Source: CAVQJU01 sp963754955
GTDB lineage: Bacteria; Acidobacteriota; Vicinamibacteria; Vicinamibacterales; CAVVIG01
DNA length: 64,000 nucleotides
Direction of reading: 5' to 3'
Assembly (NCBI GenBank): GCA_963754955.1
Contig: CAVWHY010000005.1
Span: forward strand, 372,001 to 436,000
Shown here: piece after piece, positions 35,069-44,474 of the stretch
Layout: each line of letters begins with the position of its first letter
Position numbering within the stretch: the first letter of the stretch is position 1
The notes under the pieces: generated by a model
The model's input: only the letters and a program-made list of their open reading frames with translations
Database searches by the model: none
What the model was told of the DNA's origin: nothing
Made by a program: the position numbers and the translations under genes

Positions 35069-36610
35069 CTACCTCGCGATTCGCGCCGTGAGATCGCGCG
35101 CCCGTTCTCCGAACTGCTCGTCGTCGGCGACTTTCTCCGCATACCGCCGTGCCTCGTCCGGCTTCGACAGGTTGAAATTCGCGACCGCGGCGTTGAACCA
35201 GCAGGTGGCGCGCATGCGGACTGCGGACGCGATCTGCTGCTGCCTTCTCGCAATCTGCCGCGCCTTCCGTGCGTCAGACGATGTGGACGCGGCGATGCGC
35301 TCGATGTCCTGCCTCGCCGCCGCTTCGGCATCGTCCAGGCAGCCGGCGGTGCCGACCGCCACCTCGGCAAGCGCGGGCCAGCGCTTCAGATCCCCGAGCG
35401 CCAGCTGCAGGTAGTAGCCCGCTTCGCAATCGTTGGGATTGCGCTGGCGGGCTGTCTGGAGCTTCTGCCGGGCGGTGTCCGGCTCGTGCCGCTGCAGGGC
35501 GATGATGCCCGCCAGCTTGGGCACGTCGCTGTTGATCATCACCCTGTCGGCCACTTCGACGTCTTCCCACGCCGCGTCGAGCCGGTTCATCTCGAGTTCG
35601 TTCGCGGCGCGCCAGTAGTACGCGTCGCCCGGATAACGCCGAAGCGCGAGGAGCTCGCCCGCAGCGGCGACCGCGTCTTCGTGCCGCGCCAGATAGGTCA
35701 ACGCGCGGAGCTTGCCGAGCAGCGCATCCGGAAAGGACGGCGCGAGCGTCAGCGTCTGCTCGTAGAACTCGAGCGCGGAGGGGAACTCTTCGGCGGTCAT
35801 CGCGACGTTGGCAATCAGGAGGGTGGCGGCGGGCCACGTCGGGCGCCAGGCATACGCCTCGCGATACCGCGCGTCGGCGGCGTCCAGGTCGCGTTGGGCG
35901 CTCGCGATGAGTCCGCGGAAGTACGCGAGCTCCGCAAACCGCGGCTCACGCGCGAACAACGCGTCGATGGCTTTGGCGTCCACGCCCAGGCAGATCGCCT
36001 GACGGAACGCCAGCAGCGGCAGATCGCTCATCGAACGGGCCGCGTCGACGGGAGCGACCAGGTCGCGAATGTCCGTGCGGCCCGAGCTGGTCTCGCAGGC
36101 ATACGCCAGCCACACGTACGCCGACAGCTCGTCGCGGGGCGCCAGCGACCGCAGCATGTCGGTGCGCGCGGCGCGGTTCTGGTAAAGCGTGAGCGGCGGG
36201 TCGGCCGTTCCGGTTCGGCCGGCGCCGGCGCGCCAGAGCATGATGGCGATGACATCGAGGAGCGGCGTCACGTCCTGCCGCAGGCGGTCGCTGCCGGCCG
36301 CCAGCGCCCTCGCCTGCTCGAGATATCCGCTGTCGGTGGTCCCCAGTTCGCGCTCGCGCAAGGCGAGCAATCCCGCAGCGCGGACGGCACCCGCGGTCGC
36401 CTCTGCGTTCACAGCCGGAACGGCGCGGAGCGTTTCATAGTGCTGAAGCGCCCTCGTCAGGCAATCGAAGCAGCCGACACGGACCAGCGCCTCAGCGTCG
36501 AGCAGCGTGGCGCGCGCGCTGAGTGTGGGGTCGATCGGCGCGGGCCTCTTGGGTGCGCACGCCGCTGCCGCACACGCCGCGATCAGGAGGGCAAGACGGC
36601 ATCGGCCCAC
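35069..36610 (-). CDS. TPR-repeat lipoprotein
   Basis: A 513-residue protein. The signal ends in a lipobox (LLIAACAAAACAPKRPAP). The rest is a chain of TPR-like helix pairs, for example ARYREAYAWRPTWPAATLLI, ALEFYEQTLTLAPSFPDALL and YYWRAANELEMNRLDAAWED. It probably sits in the outer membrane or inner-membrane outer leaflet and binds other envelope proteins. It is upstream of the TonB-domain gene and probably in the same transcript. No frameshift. Confidence 0.82.
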   Translation of the reverse strand: MGRCRLALLIAACAAAACAPKRPAPIDPTLSARATLLDAEALVRVGCFDCLTRALQHYETLRAVPAVNAEATAGAVRAAGLLALRERELGTTDSGYLEQARALAAGSDRLRQDVTPLLDVIAIMLWRAGAGRTGTADPPLTLYQNRAARTDMLRSLAPRDELSAYVWLAYACETSSGRTDIRDLVAPVDAARSMSDLPLLAFRQAICLGVDAKAIDALFAREPRFAELAYFRGLIASAQRDLDAADARYREAYAWRPTWPAATLLIANVAMTAEEFPSALEFYEQTLTLAPSFPDALLGKLRALTYLARHEDAVAAAGELLALRRYPGDAYYWRAANELEMNRLDAAWEDVEVADRVMINSDVPKLAGIIALQRHEPDTARQKLQTARQRNPNDCEAGYYLQLALGDLKRWPALAEVAVGTAGCLDDAEAAARQDIERIAASTSSDARKARQIARRQQQIASAVRMRATCWFNAAVANFNLSKPDEARRYAEKVADDEQFGERARDLTARIAR

Positions 36611-36679
36611 GGAGCTTTAGACACCGCCACCGCGAGTCTGGCCGTGCAGATGCGCGGCCGTGCGTTGAAATGCTGCGAT

Positions 36680-38165
36680 CTAGCGGACGGCCGGGGCGCC
36701 GGGCGATTGGCGTACGGGCGTGCCCGCGACGCCGCCCTTCGACATCAGCAGGTCCGCCGTGTCCTTGTGGACGTCGATGCGCTGGCCACCGCGGCTGTTG
36801 CCGCCGGCCCGGCCCATCGCGTAATCGACGGCGGTGTAGCCGCGGCTGTCGGCAAGGTTGATCTCCGCGCCCTTCTGCAGCAGGTATTCGACCACGCGAT
36901 TCCAACCCCAGAATGCGGCCCCGTGCAGCGGGACCTGGGCAAACTGGCCCGGCCTTGCCATTGATCGAGGCCCGGGCCGCCGGCGCCGAACATCAGGTCG
37001 AGGGCCGCGATGGCGCGCTCCTGCACATCCGATGTCGTGAAGTAGCCGCGCGTATCCGCGTCCGTCGAGCCCATGCCCGAGGCGGCGAGCGTGGCCGTCA
37101 TGTTGCGGCTGTTGGTCAGCGAGATATCCGCGCCGTGCTCGAGCAGCGCCTTCATCGACTCGACGTCCATCGCCTTGGCCGCGCGAATCAGCGGCGTCGT
37201 CCCCGGCGCCAGCATCGGATCCAGGCCGCGATCGTTGCCGGTGGCCCGCAGCGGCGCCGTCATCTTCAGCTGCGGATTCGGATCCGCTCCCTTCTCGAGC
37301 AGCAGCCGCACGATGTCGATCGGCAGCGTCTCGTCGAGCGACGGCTGGTCCGGGCGCCCGCCGTGCGGGAGCGTCACGTAGTCCACGGCCAGATACAGCG
37401 GCGTGCGGCCCCACCAGTCCCAACGGTTGACGTCCGCGCCGTGCTCGATCAGGTACTTCGCCACGTCGAAGCGCGTGTTCCAGATGGCCCACAGCAGCGG
37501 CGTCACGCCCTCGGGATCGGGAAGGTTGATCGCCGCGCCCTTCTCGACCATCGCCGCCACGCAGTCCAGGCAGCCTTCGCGCGACGCGAACATCAGCGCC
37601 GTCATGCCTCCCGGCGAACGCGGCTGCGCACGAGGCTCGGCGCTGACGAGCGGCGTCATCAGGTCGGTTGCGGTTTTCGCGTCGACGTCCGCGCCCACCT
37701 CGAGCAGCAGCCGCGTCATCGGTCGCCTGACTGTTCGCCGCGGCCCACATCAACGCCGTCTGGCGGCGCTGCGACTCGCTGGCCCGGGGATTCGCGCCCT
37801 TTCCGAGCAGCATCTTCGCCGCGACCACGTTGGTCCCACGGGCCACCAGCATCAGCGGTGTCTGCCCGTCGGCTCCGGACGCATTCGGGTCGGCGCCGGC
37901 GTCGAGCAGCGCCTCGATGATCTCCGAGGTTCGAGTGGAACGCGGCCTCCAGGAGCGGCGTGGTGTCGAGCTTGTTCCTGACGTTCGGATTCGCGCCGGC
38001 CTTCAGCAGCTGCCTGACCTGCGCCACATCGTCATTGCTGGCGGCCACCAGCAAGGGCGTCGATCCGCTCGCGTCCCTGGGATCGATGCGTCCGCCGCGA
38101 AGTACCGCGGAGGCGGTCATCAGCACTACAGCCGAGCAGCCGGCCGCCAGGTATCGCCGGAACAC
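36680..38165 (-). CDS. secreted ankyrin-repeat protein (several frameshifts)
   Basis: A GTG start at 38165 gives a signal peptide (YLAAGCSAVVLMTASAVL). Ankyrin repeats follow through four frames: GSTPLLVAASNDDVAQVRQL, LDAGADPN-type units, GMTALMFASREGCLDCVAAM, GVTPLLWAIWNTRFDVAKYL, GTTPLIRAAKAMDVESMKAL, VPLHGAAFWGWNRVVEYLLQ and GYTAVDYAMGRAGG. Frame changes are near 37930, 37725 and 36955. The complete protein is about 495 residues. Secreted ankyrin proteins next to DUF1552/DUF1592 genes may bind partner proteins; this is inference from position. It starts two bases after the DUF1552 stop. Confidence 0.8.
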
Positions 38166-38167
38166 GG

Positions 38168-39480
38168 CTAGGTCTCCACCAGCTTGCCGGTGCTGTCGCC
38201 CAGCTTGTCCTGGGCGATGTCGATCTTGTCGAGGAACGTCAGCAGCACGTTCGCCAGCGGCGTCTTCTCCGCGCGGCACCACGTGCCGGTTGCCCTTCAC
38301 CGTCTTCCAGCCGCCGACGAACGACGTCGGCAGCGGATAGTGGTTGTGGGCGTTGCTGTTGCTCATGTTGCTGCCGTAGAGGAACAGCGAGTGATCGAGC
38401 ATCGTCCCGTCGCCGTCCGGCATGGCCGCGAGCTTGTCGAGGAACTTGGCGAACACCTGCGTGTGGTACGTCTGGACCTTGACCAGGCGGTCCATCTTCG
38501 CCGGTTCGTTGTTGTGGTGCGACAGCGGATGGAACGCGTCGGACACGCCGATGTGATTGTAGGTCTGGCCGCTGACCTCGGCCGCCATCATGAAGCTGAA
38601 GACCCGCGTCATGTTCGCCTGATACGCCAGCGCGACCAGGTCGAACATCAGGTTGATGTGCTGATCGAAGGGCGGCGTGCCTGCCGGCGCGTCCGGGATG
38701 TCGACGTGCGACAGGTCGCGCGCCTCCATCTTCTGAATGCGGCGCTCGATTTCGCGGACGGTCTCGAGATAGTCGGACAACACCCGCTTGTCCGACGGCC
38801 CGAGGCTGCGCTGCAGGCTGTTGACCTCGCTCGTGAGCATGTCGAGCAGCGACCCGTATTGCTTCGACAGGCGCGCGCGCTCGGCGGCGTTGTCGCCCTG
38901 ACCGAACAGGCGGATGAACAGCTTGCGCGGATCGTTCTCCATCGGCAGCGGGGTCGTCGGCGTGCGGAACGAAATCGTGCCGGCGTAGGAGCACCCGTAG
39001 TCGCGGTCGCAGAATCCGCCGCCGCCGCGAATGTCCGTCGCGACTTCGAGCGATGGCAGCGGGGTGTCCTGACCGATGTGCTGCGCGGCGATCTGGTCGA
39101 TGGTGATGCCGGCGTTCGCCTCCTGGCTGATCGCCGGACGCACGCACGACAGCCAGGTGCCCGGCGACAGGGCATGGACCGGACCGATGGCCGCCTGGCT
39201 GTCGATGTTCGAGAACACCGTGGTCATCGCCTTGTATTTGTCCAGGGGCTTCAGGATGTCGCCGAATTCGCCGATCTGGCCCTCGCCCGTCGGCGTCCAG
39301 CGGTTCATCACCGCGCCGTGCGGGAAGTAGATGAAGCCGACGTGCGGCGTCGTCCTTGGCGGCCGTCTGCGCGAGGGCCGTGCGCGCGGGAATCATCGCG
39401 TCGAGCAGCGGGAGGCCGATCGTGGCCCCGAGACCCCGGAGTACCGTGCGGCGCGTCAGGTGCTTCCTGGTGACGAACAT
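38168..39480 (-). CDS. DUF1552 domain protein, TAT-exported (frameshifts)
   Basis: About 437 residues. The N-terminus has a twin-arginine signal (RKHLTRRTVLRGLGATIGLP). The DUF1552 body reads VGFIYFPHGAVMNRWTPTGE, GDILKPLDKYKAMTTVFSNI, CSYAGTISFRTPTTPLPMEN, HHNNEPAKMDRLVKVQTYHT and SLFLYGSNMSNSNAHNHYPL, ending LDKIDIAQDKLGDSTGKLVE. Frame changes are near 39345 and 38285. The fold is sulfatase/alkaline phosphatase-like in some analyses, but no reaction is proven. It is always found next to DUF1592 cytochrome-type proteins, as here (12 bases away). Confidence 0.87.
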
Positions 39481-39492
39481 ATCCGTTGCTCC

Positions 39493-41821
39493 TTACTGTT
39501 CCACGATGCTCGACCGGAACGCCGGCGCGTTCACGATCCCCATCACGATGGACGAAAACCTGTAGTTCGTTGCCTTCGAATCGCGGACGATCGCGCGGAT
39601 GCCCGGCATGTCGTAATACTCGAGGCTGCGGCCCAGCGCATAGATCGTGAGTTTCTCGGTCAGGGTCTGGACGAACTGCTCGGGATGGGCCAGCAGCGCA
39701 GTCCTCAGATCGGCCGGCCCGTTCACGGCCGTCCCGTCCACCAGCTTGCCGCTGGTATCGATCTTCGTGCGCGTGAAGGCGTCCACGGCGCGATACGTCC
39801 CGATGGTGTCGAAGTTCTCGAGCGCGAAGCCCAGCGGGTCCATCACGCCGTGGCAGGCGTTGCACGTCGGATTCGCCCGATGCGTTTCCATGATCTGGCG
39901 AATCGTCTTGAACTGCTCGCCTTCCTTGTTTTCCTTGAACGCCTCGACGTTCGGCGGAGGCGGCGCGGGCGGCGTGCCCAGCAGGTTCTCCAGGATGTAG
40001 GCGCCACGCAGCACCGGTGAGGTGCGATTGGGATACGCCGTCACCATCAGGACCGACGCCTTGCCCAGCAGGCCGAAGCGGTTCGGATCGGTCAGCGTCA
40101 CGCGGCGGAACTGATCGCCGCGCACGTCCGGCACACGGTAGTGCTGCGCGAGCCGCTCGTTCAGGAAGGTGTAGTTCGCCGAGAGCAGATCGAGGACGCT
40201 GCGGTCTTCCCGGAACACGCTGTCGAGGAAGAGCTCCATCTCGCGGCGGATCGCGGTGCGCAGCGGCGCGTCGAACGCCGGATACGCATACGGGTCGGGG
40301 TCGAGCGCCGCCGTGTCGCGCACGCGCAGCCACTGGAATGCGAAATTCGTCGTCAGCGTCTTCGAGCGCGGATCCGCGAGCATGCGGCGCACCTGCGCCT
40401 CGAGCGTCTTCGGCGCGCTCAGCTTGCGCTGCTCGGCCAGTGTCAGCAGTTCGTCGTCGGGAATGCTCGACCAGAGGAAGAACGACAGCCGCGACGCCAG
40501 CTCGAGATCGCTCAGCCTGTAGATCGTGCCCGGCTGGGCGTTCGCGGGCGGAGGTTCCGTGCGATAGAGGAACTTCGCGCTCGACAGCATCGCGGTCAGC
40601 GCGTTCTCAATCCCGTTTTCAAACGTGCCCGGCCTTGCGGCCTTCGGCGAAGAACTGCATGAGCGGCGCCAGATCCGCGTCCGTCACCGGACGGCGGAAC
40701 GCCTTGCGCGCCAGGCGTCGCCATGATGCGCGACGCGCACGCGGATTCGTCCGCCGCCGCCGCGGGGCGGCAGACGAAGACTTTCCTGCGGTTTGGCGTC
40801 TCGACGGGAGCGCCCGTCCGGTCGAAAGGACCGTCGATCGTCACGGTCGGGAGCGGTCACCGGCACCGCGTCCGCCAACGGCGGTGGTGCCCGGCGTCAG
40901 CGTCCCTGTGCTCGCATAGCCGGTCCCGGCCGCACCGGGGACGAAGCCGAAGAGCGCGCCTTCGCTCTCGACGAGACTGCGGCCGACGGCGGCCATGATG
41001 ACAGCGTGATCGCCCGCGGTCAGATGCGTCCGGCCTTGCGTGTCCACCGTGCGTCCGTCGACGGTGAACAGCGCCGGATTGCCCGTGGCGCGGATCTCGT
41101 AGTCGCCTTCGAACGGCGCCAGGAATCGGCCCGTCACGCCGCCCCGTGCACCCGGCGGAAGCGAAAGGCCCGCATCCACACCGCGCAGCGTCGTTCGTGC
41201 CTGCCCGTCGGCAACGGGCGCGCCGACGGCCTGCTTCGCCATCGCGCGCGCCGCCATGATGTATTGGTCGAGGAACGAGGGCGACACCTTCAACGCGCTG
41301 GCGATGTTGTCGAACCCTTCGCTGATGTCGTCGTTCGGCAGCAGCGTCGACACGTCGACGTCGAGGCCGAACAGGTCGCGCATCGCGTTCGAGTACTCGG
41401 CGCGATTCAACCGGTGAATCCGCACGCTGCCGGGGTTCGGGTTGGCGGCGGCCGCCTTGTCGAGCGCCGTCTCCAGGTAGCCGGCGAGCGCCTGCACGTC
41501 GGCGGCCGCGGGCCGCGCGGCCCCTGGAGGCGGCATCATGCCGCCGCGCAGCTTGCGAATGGCGCGCTCCCACGCGAGCGCGTCCTTCTCGGGATGCGTG
41601 AGGTCGAGCCTGTCGATCTCGAGCTTCGCCGTCTTCAGCCGCTGGTTGTGGCAGGTGACGCAGTAACGGTCGACGAGCGCCTGATTCGGGTTCGCCGCCG
41701 GCGGCCTGGCGCTCGGCTGCGCGTCCGCTCGCGCCGCGGCAAGAGCGAAGAGCAGAGGGCAAAGGGCAGAGAGCAGGAACCCTGTCCTCGATGACGCCCT
41801 TTGCTCTTTGCTCTTTGCCAT
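39493..41821 (-). CDS. DUF1592/DUF1588/DUF1585 protein with cytochrome c motif (frameshifts)
   Basis: About 775 residues. After the signal comes a heme-type motif LVDRYCVTCHNQRLKTAKLE (CVTCH), then DUF1587 (RIHRLNRAEYSNAMRDLFGL), a central sugar/PA14-like part, DUF1592 (SSAKFLYRTEPPPANAQP, ELASRLSFFLWSSIPDDELL), DUF1588 (NRTSPVLRGAYILENLLGTP) and DUF1585 (HPEQFVQTLTEKLTIYALGR). Frame changes are near 40850, 40690 and 40610. The start codon and signal-peptide core (LLSALCPLLFALA) are encoded by heptad units. Probably a periplasmic oxidoreductase working with the DUF1552 protein; its substrate is unknown. Confidence 0.87.
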
Positions 41822-41830
41822 TTGCCCTTG
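41742..41830. repeat. inverted heptad arrays over a start codon and signal peptide
   Basis: Left arm: AGAGCGA AGAGCAG AGGGCAA AGGGCAG AGAGCAG (41742-41776). Right arm: GCCCTTT GCTCTTT GCTCTTT GCCATTT GCCCTTG (41796-41830). Each arm is five units in strict 7-base phase, the arms are inverted to each other and the spacer is 19 bases. The DUF1592 ATG (41821) is inside the right arm. Confidence 0.88.
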
Positions 41831-42772
41831 TTAAACAATGCCGCCGAGTTCCCGGGCGTGCGCCCACAGCCCTCGATACGCCACATAGAGGAACGTCGCG
41901 GCATCACCCGGCATCACGTCCTTGAACTCGTCCACGGCCTTGGCGTCGATCATGTTCTGCGCGCCCTGGCCCTTCTTCAGCAGCCCCACCAGCTTCTCGC
42001 GGATCCGCACGATCGTCGCGTGGCTCGCCTGCAAGTCGGCCTTGGTCATCACCGGCCCCGACGCCGGGACGATCTTCGTTTGATCGTCGGCTCGATCCAG
42101 CAGCGCCTTCTGTGCGTTCTGCATGCCGCCAATCCAGCCGCCGCAGAACCAGTCGAGCGTCGGGAGCCGTCCAGGCTGCACCGCGTCGCCGACCGCCAGC
42201 ACGTTCGCGTTCTTGAAGTGCACGAACAGATCGCCGTCGGTGTGCGCTTGCGTCAGCAGGCCGTATTCGATCCGCTCGCCCCCAATCGTCATCTCGCCTG
42301 AGGTCGCACGGAACGTCTCTGTGGGCAGCGCCGCCTTCGCGCGAGGCGGATACACCTTGCCGCCTTCCCAGTCGCGAATGATCTCCTGCGTCATCCACAA
42401 CTTCGAGTTCAGGTGCGCGACGATCTTCGCCCCGGCCGTGGCCATCGCGTCGTTGCCGCCGGTGGATTCCAGATGGTAGTGGGTGTTGAAGACGGTGCTG
42501 ACTTTGCCGGCCAGCTTCAGGACATCTTTCAGAAGGGCTGGCGCGTGCGCGGCGTCGCCCGCGTCCACCAGCAGGCTGCCGTTGTCGCCCGCCAGCGCGA
42601 TCACGTTGTTGCCTGCACCCGTAATGAGCGTGACCCGCTCGCCGAGCTTGGTGGCCACGGGTCCTGCCTGCGCCCCTGTCGTACGCGGCAGAGCGAGCGG
42701 CATGGTCCCCAGGGCCCCCGCCAACGCCTGCAGGAACTCTCGCCGGCCCGGGTGCTCAAGCTGGCGTCTCAT
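41831..42772 (-). CDS. MBL-fold hydrolase-like protein with a variant metal motif
   Basis: A 313-residue secreted protein with a twin-arginine-like signal (GRREFLQALAGALGTMPLAL). It has the metallo-beta-lactamase fold: GNNVIALAGDNGSLLVDAGD, VSTVFNTHYHLESTGGNDAM, AHTDGDLFVHFKNANVLAVG and VQPGRLPTLDWFCGG. The usual HxHxDH zinc motif reads HYHLES, so both ligands of the second metal are replaced. It may bind one metal or use a different chemistry. It lies 9 bases upstream of DUF1592 in the same orientation. Confidence 0.82.
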   Translation of the reverse strand: MRRQLEHPGRREFLQALAGALGTMPLALPRTTGAQAGPVATKLGERVTLITGAGNNVIALAGDNGSLLVDAGDAAHAPALLKDVLKLAGKVSTVFNTHYHLESTGGNDAMATAGAKIVAHLNSKLWMTQEIIRDWEGGKVYPPRAKAALPTETFRATSGEMTIGGERIEYGLLTQAHTDGDLFVHFKNANVLAVGDAVQPGRLPTLDWFCGGWIGGMQNAQKALLDRADDQTKIVPASGPVMTKADLQASHATIVRIREKLVGLLKKGQGAQNMIDAKAVDEFKDVMPGDAATFLYVAYRGLWAHARELGGIV

Positions 42773-42927
42773 CGCCCGACGTCATTGTAAACGACGCAGG
42801 AGCGCCCAGCCGACGTTCATCGTGCCCGTGCTCAACATGCCGAAAGACCGTTTATGGGCGTTATGACCGAACTCATGCGTGCCGAATTGCGCAAGGACCG
42901 GCTGCGGCCCCGCCTGCGTGGCCCGAC

Positions 42928-43974
42928 TTACCTGGCTCCCCGCTCGCGTTCGATGGCGCGGGCGGCGCTCAAAATGTTGCGTAGGCCGTAATTTCCTTCG
43001 TGGCAGGCGTACTCGTAGACGGGCTCGCGGTCGTTGACGGTCAGCGGCACGGCAAACGTCCACGGCCTCGCCCAGGTCGACGGATCGTCCACGGTGACGG
43101 ACCAGTCGATTCTGTCGGCCGCGGCGCGCGTGAAACGCTCGACCAGGCGCAGCGTCTCGGGATTGGCGTTGCGGTACGCGCTGCGATCCTTGAAGTTCGT
43201 CGTCACCACGATGAGCGTGTCGCCCTCCCAGTGCCCGCGGGCGTCGCCCATGTCGAGGCGGATGGCGTTTCCGATATGGGGACGGCCGTCCAACCTGATG
43301 ACCCGAGCCTCGTGGACCATCTCGTAGATGATGCCGACCCAGCCGGGCCCCTGAACGATTCGATATGAGTTCCCGTAGACGCCGGGGATCATCGACCCGG
43401 GAAGCCCGCGAGTGATGCACCGATTCCACAGATTGAGATCTTCCGGACCCGCGGGCAAGCCTTCCGGCCCATCGTTGCCGGTCACCAGCCGCGGCGCCGA
43501 GTCGGCGCGCCGTTGTCCATCTGGCGTCAGCGGCGGCACCTTGCCGTCAGGCGGGTCCGTGACGAACCACGGCCGGCTGCCTTTCGTAATTTCGTAGATG
43601 TCGCGGAATTCCGCCGAGTTGCCGATCCGCCCTTCGGGATCCCCGCCGAGAAACTTCGCCCGGTCCAGCGTGTCCTGCTGCCGGTGTTTGACCGCCTCCG
43701 CGAGCTCCTGCGGCGTGACGTCCTCGAGCCGTCGTCCCTCGAACCCCGCGGGGCGCTCGAACGGCGTGCTCGTCTCGTACTTGTTCGTGTAGTTGCCCTG
43801 GAGGTCCGGGTCGCCCCACGGTGTTCTCGCGACCGCCCAGGTCTTCTTCGCCGCGGACCCGGCCTGGCGTTGCCCTGACAGCGGCACCACCGCGGTCGCG
43901 CCCGCCAGGCCCAGCGCAATCGCCGCACACATCGCCGGCGTCAACCGTTTCCGCTCCACTTTTCTACTTTGCAC
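42928..43974 (-). CDS. secreted protein of the PWGDPDLQGNYTN family
   Basis: A 348-residue protein with a signal (AMCAAIALGLAGATAVVPLS). The mature N-terminus contains RTPWGDPDLQGNYTNKYETS, which recurs in a large, uncharacterised set of secreted Acidobacteria proteins. The C-terminal half has RIVQGPGWVGIIYEMVHEAR, VIRLDGRPHIGNAIRLDMGD, HWEGDTLIVVTTNFKDRSAY and a final YACHEGNYGLRNILSAARAI. The function is unknown. The listed GTG start is inside a heptad array; a second GTG at 43959 may be the true one. The 155 bases after the gene hold nothing recognised. Confidence 0.78.
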   Translation of the reverse strand: MQSRKVERKRLTPAMCAAIALGLAGATAVVPLSGQRQAGSAAKKTWAVARTPWGDPDLQGNYTNKYETSTPFERPAGFEGRRLEDVTPQELAEAVKHRQQDTLDRAKFLGGDPEGRIGNSAEFRDIYEITKGSRPWFVTDPPDGKVPPLTPDGQRRADSAPRLVTGNDGPEGLPAGPEDLNLWNRCITRGLPGSMIPGVYGNSYRIVQGPGWVGIIYEMVHEARVIRLDGRPHIGNAIRLDMGDARGHWEGDTLIVVTTNFKDRSAYRNANPETLRLVERFTRAAADRIDWSVTVDDPSTWARPWTFAVPLTVNDREPVYEYACHEGNYGLRNILSAARAIERERGAR

Positions 43975-44006
43975 TTTTCAACTTTCCACTTCCCCTTCTA
44001 CTTTCC
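43957..44006. repeat. heptad array of the CACTTTT type
   Basis: Seven-base units with one 8-base slip: CACTTTT CTACTTT GCACTTT TCAACTTT CCACTTC CCCTTCT ACTTTCC. It joins the stop of the cytochrome c gene to the start of the next gene, and the stop TAG is within it. Confidence 0.75.
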
Positions 44007-44403
44007 TCTTGCGCGAATCGATTCGAACGCAATCTGTCGCAGCATGTCGGCCTCCCTGGGCAGTTCGGCCGTGCCCTGCGGGAACTCGCCGCCTGCCAAG
44101 CATCGCGGCCAGGATATCGACGTATTGCTGCCGGCTCAGGCTGTTCGGACTGTTCTGCGGCATCGAGATCCGAATCCGTTCCACCAGGTCGCCCAGCGAC
44201 AAGCCGTTCCAGTTCGCGTTGAACGTACCGCCGGCCAGCGGCGGCGCCATCTCGCCACCTTCGAACGTTGTTCCGTGGCACGACGAGCAATGCTGCGCGT
44301 ACAGCGGGCCGCCGCGCTTCGCTTGTTCGGCCGTGTAGACGCCATCCCACACCGAACGGGCCACTGGCGAAGATTGAGCGGCCCCGGAAGAAGACAGAAC
44401 CAC
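43998..44403 (-). CDS. small c-type cytochrome (one frameshift, uncertain start)
   Basis: The heme site is GGPLYAQHCSSCHGTTFEGG (CSSCH), followed by EMAPPLAGGTFNANWNGLSL, IRISMPQNSPNSLSRQQYVD with the axial methionine in SMPQ, and after a frame change near 44100 GGEFPQGTAELPREADMLRQ to the stop in AAGTAG. About 135 residues remain. No signal peptide is present in this frame; a hydrophobic stretch in another frame (FVVVFVSLCGSVF) is encoded by the adjacent inverted repeat, so the N-terminus may be disrupted. It lies just after the PQQ dehydrogenase and is its likely electron acceptor. Confidence 0.75.
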
Positions 44404-44461
44404 AAAGGCTCACGAAGACCACAACGAACGACGCTTTGTGAGCTTCGTGAGCGTTATGGTT
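44398..44461. repeat. inverted short array between PQQ dehydrogenase and cytochrome
   Basis: The left arm AACCACAAAGGCTCACGAAG and the right arm read in reverse AACCATAACGCTCACGAAG are imperfect inverted repeats of units of about 7-9 bases. The CTCACGAAG core is the same in both arms. Confidence 0.65.
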
Positions 44462-44474
44462 CAAGATCTTCGGA

